A DNA stretch of 64,000 nt from NCBI GenBank assembly GCA_016795365.1, contig JAEUHN010000031.1, positions 62,001 to 126,000 on the forward strand, in the 5' to 3' direction. Below are positions 1 to 6,924 of the stretch, one piece after another; positions within the stretch are counted from its first letter, which is position 1, and the number at the start of each line of letters is the position of its first letter. This DNA is from Verrucomicrobiaceae bacterium. Its GTDB lineage: Bacteria; Verrucomicrobiota; Verrucomicrobiia; Verrucomicrobiales; Verrucomicrobiaceae. Both the position numbers and the translations under genes were made by a program. The notes under the pieces were generated by a model that saw nothing but the letters and a program-made list of their open reading frames with translations, made no database searches and was not told the DNA's origin.

Positions 1-1
1 C

Positions 2-445
2 AGCGAGGCTGCGACGATCATCGAGAGCTACTTCAAGCAGTTCCCCGGCATCAAATCGTATCTCGATCGCACGGTCGCGGACGCGAAACAACGCGGCTAC
101 GTCGAGACGCTCACGGGTCGTCGGCTTTACCTGCGCGACATCAACAGCGCCAACGCCACCGTGCGTGGCGGTGCCGAGCGCGTGGCGATGAACATGCCGA
201 TCCAAGGCACGGCGGCGGACATGATCAAGCTGGCGATGGTGCGTGTGGATGCGGCGCTGCGAGCCAGCGGGCACAAGGCGAAGATGCTGCTGCAGGTGCA
301 TGACGAACTGTTGTTCGAAGTGCCCGAGGCGGAGGTCGAAGCCGTGCGTGCATTGGTGGTTGATGGCATGAAGAACGCGCTGCCGCTGCGTGTGCCGATC
401 GTGGTGGACACGGGTGTCGGCCAGAACTGGCTGGAGGCGCATTGA
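2..445 (+). CDS. polA: DNA polymerase I, C-terminal part (truncated by the window edge)
   Basis: Only the last 147 codons are inside the window; the frame is open from base 2 and the start lies upstream. The visible part is the end of the family A polymerase domain. It has the palm/fingers segment ending in TLTGRRLYLRDINS, the conserved RVAMNMPIQGTAADMIK helix and the QVHDELLFEVP motif C, whose His-Asp holds a catalytic metal. The protein ends with the usual GQNWLEAH. Polymerase I fills gaps and removes RNA primers in repair and lagging-strand synthesis. The stop codon directly abuts the predicted start of ribF, so the two are probably co-transcribed. Whether the 5'-3' and 3'-5' exonuclease domains are present cannot be seen. 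Confidence 0.95.
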   Translation, partial: SEAATIIESYFKQFPGIKSYLDRTVADAKQRGYVETLTGRRLYLRDINSANATVRGGAERVAMNMPIQGTAADMIKLAMVRVDAALRASGHKAKMLLQVHDELLFEVPEAEVEAVRALVVDGMKNALPLRVPIVVDTGVGQNWLEAH

Positions 446-1417
446 TTGGCAATCGGTAACTGGCTCGCACGAATGGACGCGCAAGACTCTGGCATGACAG
501 TGCTCAAGGACATCGCTGAACTCGGTTCCATCAACGGACCGGTGGTGCTGGCGATTGGCTTCTTCGATGGGGTTCACATCGGTCATCAGCAAGTGATCGC
601 GAGGGCCTTGCAGCGAGCGGCTGAGCGTAGAGCGACCATGGTGCTGATGACGTTTGATCCGCATCCGTTGCGCGTGCTGCGGCCTGAGATTGCACCGAAG
701 CTGCTGTGCTCGATGGAGCATCAGGCGCGAGTGCTCACGAGCTATGGCGTGACGCACACGTTGCTGTGCAAGTTCGATCGCGAGTTTGCTGCGATCGGTG
801 CGGAGGAGTTCGTGCTTCAGCTCAAGAACTCGTGCGCGCTGGACAGCATCTTTGTCGGCGAGGCATGGCGATTCGGCAAAGGTCGTCGTGGTGACGTGGC
901 GCTGATCCGGTCGCAGGGCGTGGATGCGTTTGGTGTGCCGTCGGTGATGCACGGTGACAAGGTGGTCAGTAGCACGCTGGTGCGGCAAGCCGTGGAGCGT
1001 GGAGACTTGCTGGTGGCGAAGGCTTTGCTCGGGCGAGACTACTCGGTGCTCGGTCGAGTGATCGAGGGCAACAAGCTCGCGCGCACGCTGGGCTTTCCGA
1101 CGGCGAATCTGGACGTGCAGAACGAGCAGCTACCGCCCGCTGGCGTGTATGCCGTGCGTGCGTTCATCGGTGGCGAGTGGCGCGCGGCGGTGGCGAATCT
1201 TGGTCGTCGTCCGACGGTGGACCCAGATGCCCAAGCGCTGAGCCTTGAGGTGCATGTCTTCGACTTGAACGCTGATCTCTACGGCCAACTGGTCGAGGTG
1301 CGATTCATCGAGCACCTGCGCGATGAGGTGAAGTTCCCTGGGCTGGATGCGCTCAAGGCCCAGATCGCACGCGACTGCGAGCGGGCGTGTGAGGTGCTGG
1401 CCGGGAAAGGTGAATGA
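446..1417 (+). CDS. ribF: Bifunctional riboflavin kinase / FAD synthetase
   Basis: Makes FMN from riboflavin and ATP, then FAD from FMN and ATP. The N-terminal FAD synthetase domain shows GFFDGVHIGHQ (nucleotide-binding HxGH), TFDPHP, the FVGEAWRFGKGRRGD loop and the SSTLVR motif. The C-terminal flavokinase domain (from about residue 192) shows GRVIEGNKLARTLGFPTANL, PPAGVYAVRA and GRRPTV. The 323-residue length is normal. The start is uncertain. TTG at 446 directly follows the polA stop and has a GGAGG at 433-437 eight bases upstream. ATG codons at 473 and 494 give a more usual N-terminus (MTVLKDIAEL) but lack a clear ribosome site. It ends in an octad inverted repeat that may be its terminator. 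Confidence 0.93.
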   Translation: MAIGNWLARMDAQDSGMTVLKDIAELGSINGPVVLAIGFFDGVHIGHQQVIARALQRAAERRATMVLMTFDPHPLRVLRPEIAPKLLCSMEHQARVLTSYGVTHTLLCKFDREFAAIGAEEFVLQLKNSCALDSIFVGEAWRFGKGRRGDVALIRSQGVDAFGVPSVMHGDKVVSSTLVRQAVERGDLLVAKALLGRDYSVLGRVIEGNKLARTLGFPTANLDVQNEQLPPAGVYAVRAFIGGEWRAAVANLGRRPTVDPDAQALSLEVHVFDLNADLYGQLVEVRFIEHLRDEVKFPGLDALKAQIARDCERACEVLAGKGE

Positions 1418-1490
1418 GTTGAGAGGTGGAGACGTGAGAAGTTGAGAGGAGGAAATCCTCTCCACATCTCGACCTCTTCACTTCACGCGC
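1418..1490. repeat. Inverted octanucleotide array between convergent genes, possible bidirectional terminator
   Basis: The gap between ribF and the rhomboid-like gene is built of 8-base units: TTGAGAGG, TGGAGACG, TGAGAAGT, TGAGAGGA from 1419 to 1450. Units of the same kind follow in inverted orientation from 1459 to 1482; read on the minus strand they are TGGAGAGG, TCGAGATG, TGAAGAGG. The centre is a perfect 7-bp stem, GAGAGGA (1444-1450) with TCCTCTC (1456-1462). The fold could end transcription from both sides, although no T-run follows. Confidence 0.55.
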
Positions 1491-1494
1491 GACA

Positions 1495-2364
1495 CTAGCG
1501 CTTGCTCGCGATCTCTAGCTTGCGCTTCTCCTCGGGCGTGAGGCTCGCGATGCCGGTGCGGCTGATCTTGTCGAGGATGGCGTCGATCACTTCGCGAGTG
1601 GGGATGTCGGGCTCGCTTGCCGTGCGGGATGCCTTGGGCTTCGAGGACTTCGAGCGCGGCACCGACTGGAGGTTGGTCTTGGCTTTGGCCTTGGGCCAGA
1701 AGTTGAAGGACGGAGTCCAGAGTCCGGTCTCGTAGCGCGTGTAGCCGACGGCGACACCGACTTCTCCAGCCAGCAGAAGCAGGCCGATCCAGTCGTGACC
1801 CGCGAGTGCCACCAGGGCTGAAACTGCCACCACGGCGGTGGCGAAGATCCAGGCTTCCAGTGTGAGGATGATGAGGGAGATTTGAGCCGTGGGATAGAGC
1901 GTCACGAAAGCCAGGAAGACGCCGAAGCTCACGCTGCTCACGCCCATCGCTGGGACATCGCGCAGGCCCGTGAAGGCGACCAAACCAAGGAGCACTGGCT
2001 GCACGAGCACGAGCAGAAGCACGAGTTTCACGAAGACGCGCCGACCGAGATGACGCTCGACCGACTCGCCGAAACGCCAGAGCAAAAACGCGGTGAGCAG
2101 AAGCCAGAGCGAAGGCGGATTGATGAGGATGTAGGTCAGCGGCGTCCACAGCCAGAAGCGACCGATGAAGTTGCCCACGGTGAACACACCGACTTCCACG
2201 CCCTTGCTGCCGAATGCTGCCATCAAAATCGCCGTGAGCACCATGCTGGCGACCGTGCCGATGGCGAGGATCGCGGCGAGGTAGATCGGCTTCTGCTTCC
2301 ACCAGGTGAGCGGCAGGTGGTCTTGAGATTCGGGGAACCAGTTCATTCGGCGCGGACTATGCAT
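1495..2364 (-). CDS. Rhomboid-like membrane protein with DUF6576-type C-terminus, possibly inactive
   Basis: 289 residues with about six hydrophobic segments between residues 28 and 205, then a soluble basic tail. The fold resembles rhomboid intramembrane proteases: FGESVERHLGRR before one helix and MGVSSVSFGVFLAFVTLYP, which aligns with the GxSG helix. The tail, with ILDKISRTGIASLTPEEK, matches the DUF6576-type end of rhomboid-family proteins. A serine is present in GVSS. The last transmembrane segment (AGEVGVAVGY) lacks the histidine normally opposite it, so proteolysis is doubtful; this alignment is by eye. ATG at 2346 (MNWFPESQ) is an alternative start. It lies 28 bases downstream of the NlpC/P60 gene on the same strand. 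Confidence 0.75.
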   Translation of the reverse strand: MHSPRRMNWFPESQDHLPLTWWKQKPIYLAAILAIGTVASMVLTAILMAAFGSKGVEVGVFTVGNFIGRFWLWTPLTYILINPPSLWLLLTAFLLWRFGESVERHLGRRVFVKLVLLLVLVQPVLLGLVAFTGLRDVPAMGVSSVSFGVFLAFVTLYPTAQISLIILTLEAWIFATAVVAVSALVALAGHDWIGLLLLAGEVGVAVGYTRYETGLWTPSFNFWPKAKAKTNLQSVPRSKSSKPKASRTASEPDIPTREVIDAILDKISRTGIASLTPEEKRKLEIASKR

Positions 2365-2392
2365 GGACTCGACGGCGGAGCCAAACGCAGAG

Positions 2393-3088
2393 TCAGGGCT
2401 TCGCCTTGGGCTCGATGGGCGCGGGCTTGCGGATCTCTTCCTTGATCAATCCAGGCACGGGACCGTAACCGTAGAAGGCGACCTTGCCGCCGGGCTTGGG
2501 CAGCTCGAAGTCGAACACGCTTACGCCGCAGCGTGACTGCCCCTCGTAGCGTCGTCCATCGCTGGCACCGAAGATCACCGGCTTACCGTCGGTCTTGCGT
2601 TTGCCGAGGTAGAGCATGACATGCGAGATCGGCAGCTTGCGTTCACTGGTGGCATAGGTGCCGGTCCAAAAGAGCAGATCGCCCGGCTGCAAGGCAGCGA
2701 ATTCGGCGTGATCGAGTGCCCCGGCGGTGGGCGTGAGATGCAGCGTGCTCTCGGCTTTGACCCAAAGGCAAAGCTCGTCCGACTGGCGAGGGGCATCGGG
2801 CACCTTGTGGTCCTGGAGCAGTCGATAAATCGTGCCTGAGCAATCCATGCCGCCGCGTGAGGGATCGGAGGAGCCGAAGGTGTAGGTCAGCTTCTTTTGC
2901 GTGAGTGCGAGGGCTTCAGAGAGCAGTGACTTTACTTCAGATGGGAACGCGTCGAACCCCGAGAGGTCGGCAATGGAGAGAGCGCTTACGGACGCTGGCT
3001 TGGTGGTTGAATCGTCGGGGGTCTTGGGGATGTCCGCCAGAGCGATACTCATGATCGTGAACAGGCAGAGTAGTGTGCGAATGATCAT
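2393..3088 (-). CDS. Exported NlpC/P60-family cysteine peptidase
   Basis: 231 residues from the ATG at 3088, chosen because it gives a clean signal peptide (MIIRTLLCLFTIMSIALA); an upstream in-frame ATG at 3127 would put 13 polar residues before it. The catalytic domain shows the NlpC/P60 signature: Cys83 in GGMDCSG and His156 in PISHVMLYLG, with LQPGDLLFW between. Family members cut the D-Glu to diamino acid bond of peptidoglycan stem peptides, or act as related amidases. It is probably periplasmic. The tail from about residue 205 is rich in Pro, Lys and Glu and has no recognisable fold. The rhomboid-like gene follows closely and may be co-transcribed. Confidence 0.85.
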   Translation of the reverse strand: MIIRTLLCLFTIMSIALADIPKTPDDSTTKPASVSALSIADLSGFDAFPSEVKSLLSEALALTQKKLTYTFGSSDPSRGGMDCSGTIYRLLQDHKVPDAPRQSDELCLWVKAESTLHLTPTAGALDHAEFAALQPGDLLFWTGTYATSERKLPISHVMLYLGKRKTDGKPVIFGASDGRRYEGQSRCGVSVFDFELPKPGGKVAFYGYGPVPGLIKEEIRKPAPIEPKAKP

Positions 3089-3241
3089 GGAGAGTGCTGG
3101 AATTGGAGGAGTTGGTAACGACTGCAATGCCTAGCAAAGCACAAAGCCAGTTTATTTCTGAGAATCTTTGTAAAATTGAGTTGCAATACTGATCTAAATC
3201 CGTGAAAAAGGCAACCACCACACCGCGAACCTGTCCGCATC

Positions 3242-4075
3242 ATGAAAACCGCCCCCGCACGCCTTTGCTTCCGAATTGGTCTTGGAACCGTCGGCCTTCT
3301 CCTTGCTTCCTGCGCTCTGCCTCCTCAGCAAGCTTGGCGCGTTATCAAAAAGGATGGCCTGATCCCCTATCTGGCCATGGAGATCAATCACAAGCAACCG
3401 CAGCCAACTTCCCGCTACATCGGAAGCCCTCAGGTGGCGCAGACGGCCCCAGCCAAGCTCGCGGATCAATCCAAGGCCGCCGTGGCAACTTTGACGCCTC
3501 CGCCCACTCCCATTCTGGTGAACCGCAGTGCTTCCACCACCACGGTCGTCGCTGCTCCTACCAGTGGCCGTCCTGTGAAGCCGCAGGCTCGTTCCGCCGC
3601 CGAGGCTCTTGCCGCCACGCCGAAGCCGGCTCCGGCCGAGAAGTCAGACGATACCGTGGTTAAGGCTCCGGCCTCTGCACCCAAGGCAGAGCCCAAGCCA
3701 GCAGCGCCGTCTCCCGCTCCTGCCAAAAAGCCTGAGCCCAAGACTGAAGTAGCCACCAAGCCTACGCCCGCACCTGCTCCGAAGCCCGCAGCACCAGCGG
3801 TTGAAAACAAGTCCTCCACACCAACTCCGGCGAAGACCTCCGTGGCAACCACGCCCGCACCCACCAAGTCCGAGGACCTGCCTTATGGTTCGCCAGTCGC
3901 TGGTCGTCCTGGATTGGTTAACAGCCCTTACGCTGGCAAGATGCAGCTTGTCGATGTCACCGGTCTCAAGCCTGGCCAGGAAGTGAAGTGTCCTTACAGC
4001 GGCAAGCTCTTCCGCGTCCCACCTGGAGCCACCGCGACAGCCAAGCAAGCGGCTGATGCGCCTGCAAAGAAGTAG
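3242..4075 (+). CDS. Pro/Ala/Lys-rich lipoprotein of unknown function
   Basis: 277 residues. The N-terminus is a lipoprotein signal with lipobox LLASC, so Cys24 should be acylated. Residues about 60-215 are low-complexity, dominated by Pro, Ala, Lys and Thr (repeats such as KPAPAEK, PAPKPAAPA), typical of an extended linker spanning periplasm or cell wall. The last 60 residues look folded: LVNSPYAGKMQLVDVTGL, then GQEVKCPYSGKLFRVP, containing the only Cys outside the signal. I do not recognise the C-terminal module. The gene is alone between a divergent neighbour and a strong terminator, so it is probably monocistronic. An envelope-spanning structural role is a guess. Confidence 0.8.
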   Translation: MKTAPARLCFRIGLGTVGLLLASCALPPQQAWRVIKKDGLIPYLAMEINHKQPQPTSRYIGSPQVAQTAPAKLADQSKAAVATLTPPPTPILVNRSASTTTVVAAPTSGRPVKPQARSAAEALAATPKPAPAEKSDDTVVKAPASAPKAEPKPAAPSPAPAKKPEPKTEVATKPTPAPAPKPAAPAVENKSSTPTPAKTSVATTPAPTKSEDLPYGSPVAGRPGLVNSPYAGKMQLVDVTGLKPGQEVKCPYSGKLFRVPPGATATAKQAADAPAKK

Positions 4076-4108
4076 TCGCGGCAATCCATTCACCACACAC
4101 CACTCAAA

Positions 4109-4139
4109 GGGCTGGAGCAGCGATGCTCCGGCCCTTTTT
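4109..4139 (+). terminator. Rho-independent terminator after the lipoprotein gene
   Basis: An 11-bp stem, GGGCTGGAGCA (4109-4119) with TGCTCCGGCCC (4124-4134), one T-G wobble, a GCGA tetraloop and five T residues immediately after. It lies 33 bases past the lipoprotein stop and upstream of deoC. Confidence 0.9.
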
Positions 4140-4192
4140 GTTGCCGAGTTTTGCCGTTGTCATCAGGGGACGAAGATGAAATCATCGCGTCC

Positions 4193-5128
4193 ATGTCCGC
4201 CTCTTCCCATTCTGCCATGAAACGTCTGCTCAGCGAGATCGGCACTGTCGATCAGGTGGGCATCGAAGAACGGGTGGCGAAGTATGGCACGCGCAGCCTC
4301 AAGAAGAAGACCAAGCTCTTCGGACTGCGCCTCGCGACCACGATGGTCGATCTCACCACCTTGGAAGGCAAGGACACGCCGGGCAAGGTGGCATCGCTTT
4401 GCCAGAAAGCGCTCTGCCCTCATGACCAAGGCGATGTGCCGCCGGTCGCCGCAGTCTGTGTTTATCCCTCGATGGTGAAGCATGCGGCGAAGCATGTGAA
4501 AGGCACGAGTGTGCGCATTGCTTCTGTGGCCACGGCCTTCCCCTCCGGCCAAGCACCGCTCAAGACTCGCCTCGCAGAAGTCCGTGCCGCTGTGGCCGAT
4601 GGAGCTGATGAGATCGACATGGTGATCAATCGCGGAGCGTTCCTGTCCGGTGAGTTCGCACTGATGCAGGATGAGATCGCCGCCGTCGTGGAAGCCTGCG
4701 GCCAGGCCACGCTGAAGGTCATCCTGGAAACGAGCGAACTCGAAACTTACGACAACATTCGCGCCGCTAGTTTCCTCGCCATGCGCGTCATTCGTCCCAA
4801 CGACTTCATCAAAACCAGCACCGGCAAGACGTCCTCCAATGCAACGCTCGGGAATAACCAAGTGATGCTGGATGCGATTCGCGATCACTTCATTGAAACA
4901 GGTGTGCCGATTGCCATGAAGCCTGCAGGGGGAATTCGCACGGCCAAGCAAGCGCTCACCTTCCTGATCGCTGTGAAGGAAACGCTGGGTGACGAATGGT
5001 TGAACAATCGCCGCTACCGCTTCGGAGCGTCCTCGTTGCTCAACGACCTTTTGAGGCAGTTGGAGAAGGAGCGCACGGGAGTTTATCAGGCTCCCTATTA
5101 CTTCAGCGAAGCGGCGGAAAGCTACTGA
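4193..5128 (+). CDS. deoC: Deoxyribose-phosphate aldolase
   Basis: Cleaves 2-deoxyribose 5-phosphate to glyceraldehyde 3-phosphate and acetaldehyde in deoxynucleoside salvage. The 311-residue length and the sequence style (VKHAAKHVKGTSVRIASVA, ATAFPSGQAPLKTRLAEV, DGADEIDMVINRG) match the longer, eukaryote-like DERA type. The Schiff-base lysine is Lys207 in FIKTSTGKTSSNATL, and the second active-site lysine is in AMKPAGGIRT. The ATG at 4193 was chosen over an in-frame TTG at 4151 that overlaps the region just after the terminator. The gene ends five bases from the convergent FAH-family gene. Confidence 0.93.
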   Translation: MSASSHSAMKRLLSEIGTVDQVGIEERVAKYGTRSLKKKTKLFGLRLATTMVDLTTLEGKDTPGKVASLCQKALCPHDQGDVPPVAAVCVYPSMVKHAAKHVKGTSVRIASVATAFPSGQAPLKTRLAEVRAAVADGADEIDMVINRGAFLSGEFALMQDEIAAVVEACGQATLKVILETSELETYDNIRAASFLAMRVIRPNDFIKTSTGKTSSNATLGNNQVMLDAIRDHFIETGVPIAMKPAGGIRTAKQALTFLIAVKETLGDEWLNNRRYRFGASSLLNDLLRQLEKERTGVYQAPYYFSEAAESY

Positions 5129-5133
5129 TTCGG

Positions 5134-5994
5134 TCAGGCCGAGTAGGCTTGCGCGACTTGGCGTTGTTCGCCGAGTCCTTCGACGCCGAGTTCCACCACG
5201 TCGCCTGCCTTGAGGAACAAGGGCTCAGGCTTGAAGCCAAGGCCAACGCCTGGAGGCGTGCCGGTGGTGATGATGTCGCCGGGCAGCAGGCTCATGAAGT
5301 GGCTGAGGTAGCTGACCAGTGTCTTCACGCCGAAAATCATCTGCGCGGTGCTGCTGTTCTGAATCGTCTTGCCGTTGAGCTTGAGCCACAGGGAGAGGTT
5401 CTGTGGATCGGTGATCTCATCGCTCGTCGAGAGCCAGGGACCGAGGGGGGCGAAGGTGTCGCAGCTCTTGCCTTTCACCCACTGACCGCCGCGCTCGATC
5501 TGCCACTCGCGTTCGCTGTAGTCGTTGTGGACGCAATAGCCTGCGACGTGGCTCAGAGCATCGTCTTCGCTGACATAGTTCGCCTTCTTCCCGATCACAA
5601 AAGCCAGCTCGACCTCCCAGTCGGTCTTCTTCGAATCTTTGGGAATCACGACCGCATCGTTGGGGCCCACGATGGCGGACGTAGCCTTAAAGAACACGAT
5701 GGGTTCCTTCGGAATCGCCATGCCGGATTCCTTGGCGTGATCGACGTAGTTCAAGCCGATGCAGATGAGCTTGCTCGGGCGCGCGATACAAGGTCCGAGG
5801 CGCACAGAAGCATCGACGGTGGGAGCGGTGGCGGCATTCGCCTTGGCCCATTCAGCAAGGCGATTGAGTCCATCGCCACCGAAGAATTTTTCATCATAAT
5901 CGGAGCCAAAAGCGGAGGCATCAATGCGGCGTCCGTCTTCCAGGATGAGGCCAGGTTTTTCTTCTCCAGGGTTGCCAAAGCGAATCAATTTCAT
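5134..5994 (-). CDS. Fumarylacetoacetate hydrolase (FAH) family protein
   Basis: 286 residues with the FAH catalytic fold. Metal ligands are seen in DWEVELAFVIG and HNDYSEREWQ, followed by KGKSCDTFAPLGPW and the GDIITTGTPPGVG loop. FAH enzymes hydrolyse or decarboxylate 2-keto or 2,4-diketo acids. The start is ATG at 5994 (MKLIRFGNPGEEKPG). The upstream gene on the same strand is an SDR dehydrogenase, 38 bases away. That pairing recurs in the non-phosphorylative L-rhamnose and L-fucose pathways, where the SDR makes a 2,4-diketo-3-deoxy acid and the FAH protein hydrolyses it to pyruvate plus lactate. The substrate is inferred from context only. Confidence 0.87.
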   Translation of the reverse strand: MKLIRFGNPGEEKPGLILEDGRRIDASAFGSDYDEKFFGGDGLNRLAEWAKANAATAPTVDASVRLGPCIARPSKLICIGLNYVDHAKESGMAIPKEPIVFFKATSAIVGPNDAVVIPKDSKKTDWEVELAFVIGKKANYVSEDDALSHVAGYCVHNDYSEREWQIERGGQWVKGKSCDTFAPLGPWLSTSDEITDPQNLSLWLKLNGKTIQNSSTAQMIFGVKTLVSYLSHFMSLLPGDIITTGTPPGVGLGFKPEPLFLKAGDVVELGVEGLGEQRQVAQAYSA

Positions 5995-6035
5995 GGGGTC
6001 GTGTTCAGTTCTTGGTTCTCAGGTTTAGTTCGTCA
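5995..6035. repeat. Short degenerate heptad run between SDR and FAH genes
   Basis: From 6001 the gap reads as 7-base units GTGTTCA, GTTCTTG, GTTCTCA, GGTTTAG, TTCGTCA. The units resemble the GTTCTCG heptads of the large array at 28.8 kb but are too few and degenerate to be certain. Confidence 0.3.
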
Positions 6036-6839
6036 TTTCGCATGGTCTTGCTGCTTGAGCGGATCACCTTCGTGATTCGTGTAGCGGCCGATGAGCGGGT
6101 ATTGCTCCAGCTCAGCCACGGTCCCGGTGACGGGGAAGCTCTCGCGACCGACCCAGTAAACGGCAGCCGCTGCAATGTCCTCGGGATACAACAGGCGTCC
6201 CATCGGCACGGCGTAAGCAGGCAGGCGCTCGGGCCAGCCTTCCCCGAGTCCGTCGCCGAGCTTCACCTGGTATTCGTTCTCGGTGAGCGTCCAGCCGACG
6301 TTGAGCTGGTTCACGCGCACGCGGTCGGTGCCTAGCGCATCGGCGAGGTTGCGCGTCATGGTCATGAGCGCGCCCTTGGACATCGAGTAGGCAAGCAGGT
6401 TGGCCTGGCCGCAATGCGCGAGCACGGAACCGATATTGAGCACGACGCCCTGGTTCTTCTTCAACTCGGGCAGCAGGGCGCGAATGAGAAGCATCGGCGC
6501 ACGAGCATTGACGGCGATGATGCGATCAAACATGGCGGCATCGGTTTCGCCAATGCGGGCGCGATTGGTCAGGGCGGCGTTGTTGACCAACGCATCGACT
6601 TTCCCAAAGGCGGCGATGGCATCCGCAGCGAGCTTCGCCGGATACTCAGCATCGGCCAGATTGCCCTGGCAAAAGGCAGCGTTCGCTTCGCCCAGTTCCT
6701 GGCGCAGCGCTTCACCGCGAGCGGCATCGCGACCATGCAAGATGACCTTCGCGCCCTCCTTCACGAATCGCCGCGCCATGTGTTCGCCAATACCTGTGGT
6801 GCTGCCGGTGATGAGGATGACTTGGTCCTGGAGTCGCAT
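6033..6839 (-). CDS. Short-chain dehydrogenase/reductase (SDR)
   Basis: 268 residues, classical SDR length. The Rossmann nucleotide-binding motif is TGSTTGIG (residues 11-18), followed by NNAAL. The catalytic set is the Ser of NIGSV, Tyr151 and Lys155 in AYSMSKGAL. The C-terminal substrate lobe has the usual NVGWT segment. It would oxidise or reduce a hydroxy/keto group with NAD(P). It is the first gene of a probable two-gene unit with the FAH-family protein downstream, which suggests a 2-keto-3-deoxy-sugar-acid dehydrogenase, although SDR sequences alone do not fix the substrate. Confidence 0.88.
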   Translation of the reverse strand: MRLQDQVILITGSTTGIGEHMARRFVKEGAKVILHGRDAARGEALRQELGEANAAFCQGNLADAEYPAKLAADAIAAFGKVDALVNNAALTNRARIGETDAAMFDRIIAVNARAPMLLIRALLPELKKNQGVVLNIGSVLAHCGQANLLAYSMSKGALMTMTRNLADALGTDRVRVNQLNVGWTLTENEYQVKLGDGLGEGWPERLPAYAVPMGRLLYPEDIAAAAVYWVGRESFPVTGTVAELEQYPLIGRYTNHEGDPLKQQDHAK

Positions 6840-6924
6840 GATGGAAAGGATAGGGGATGGGAGCGCCGATGGTGGCGCATGGATACGGGGCCATCAACGC
6901 GGTTTTGCAAACCACGATCTCGGA

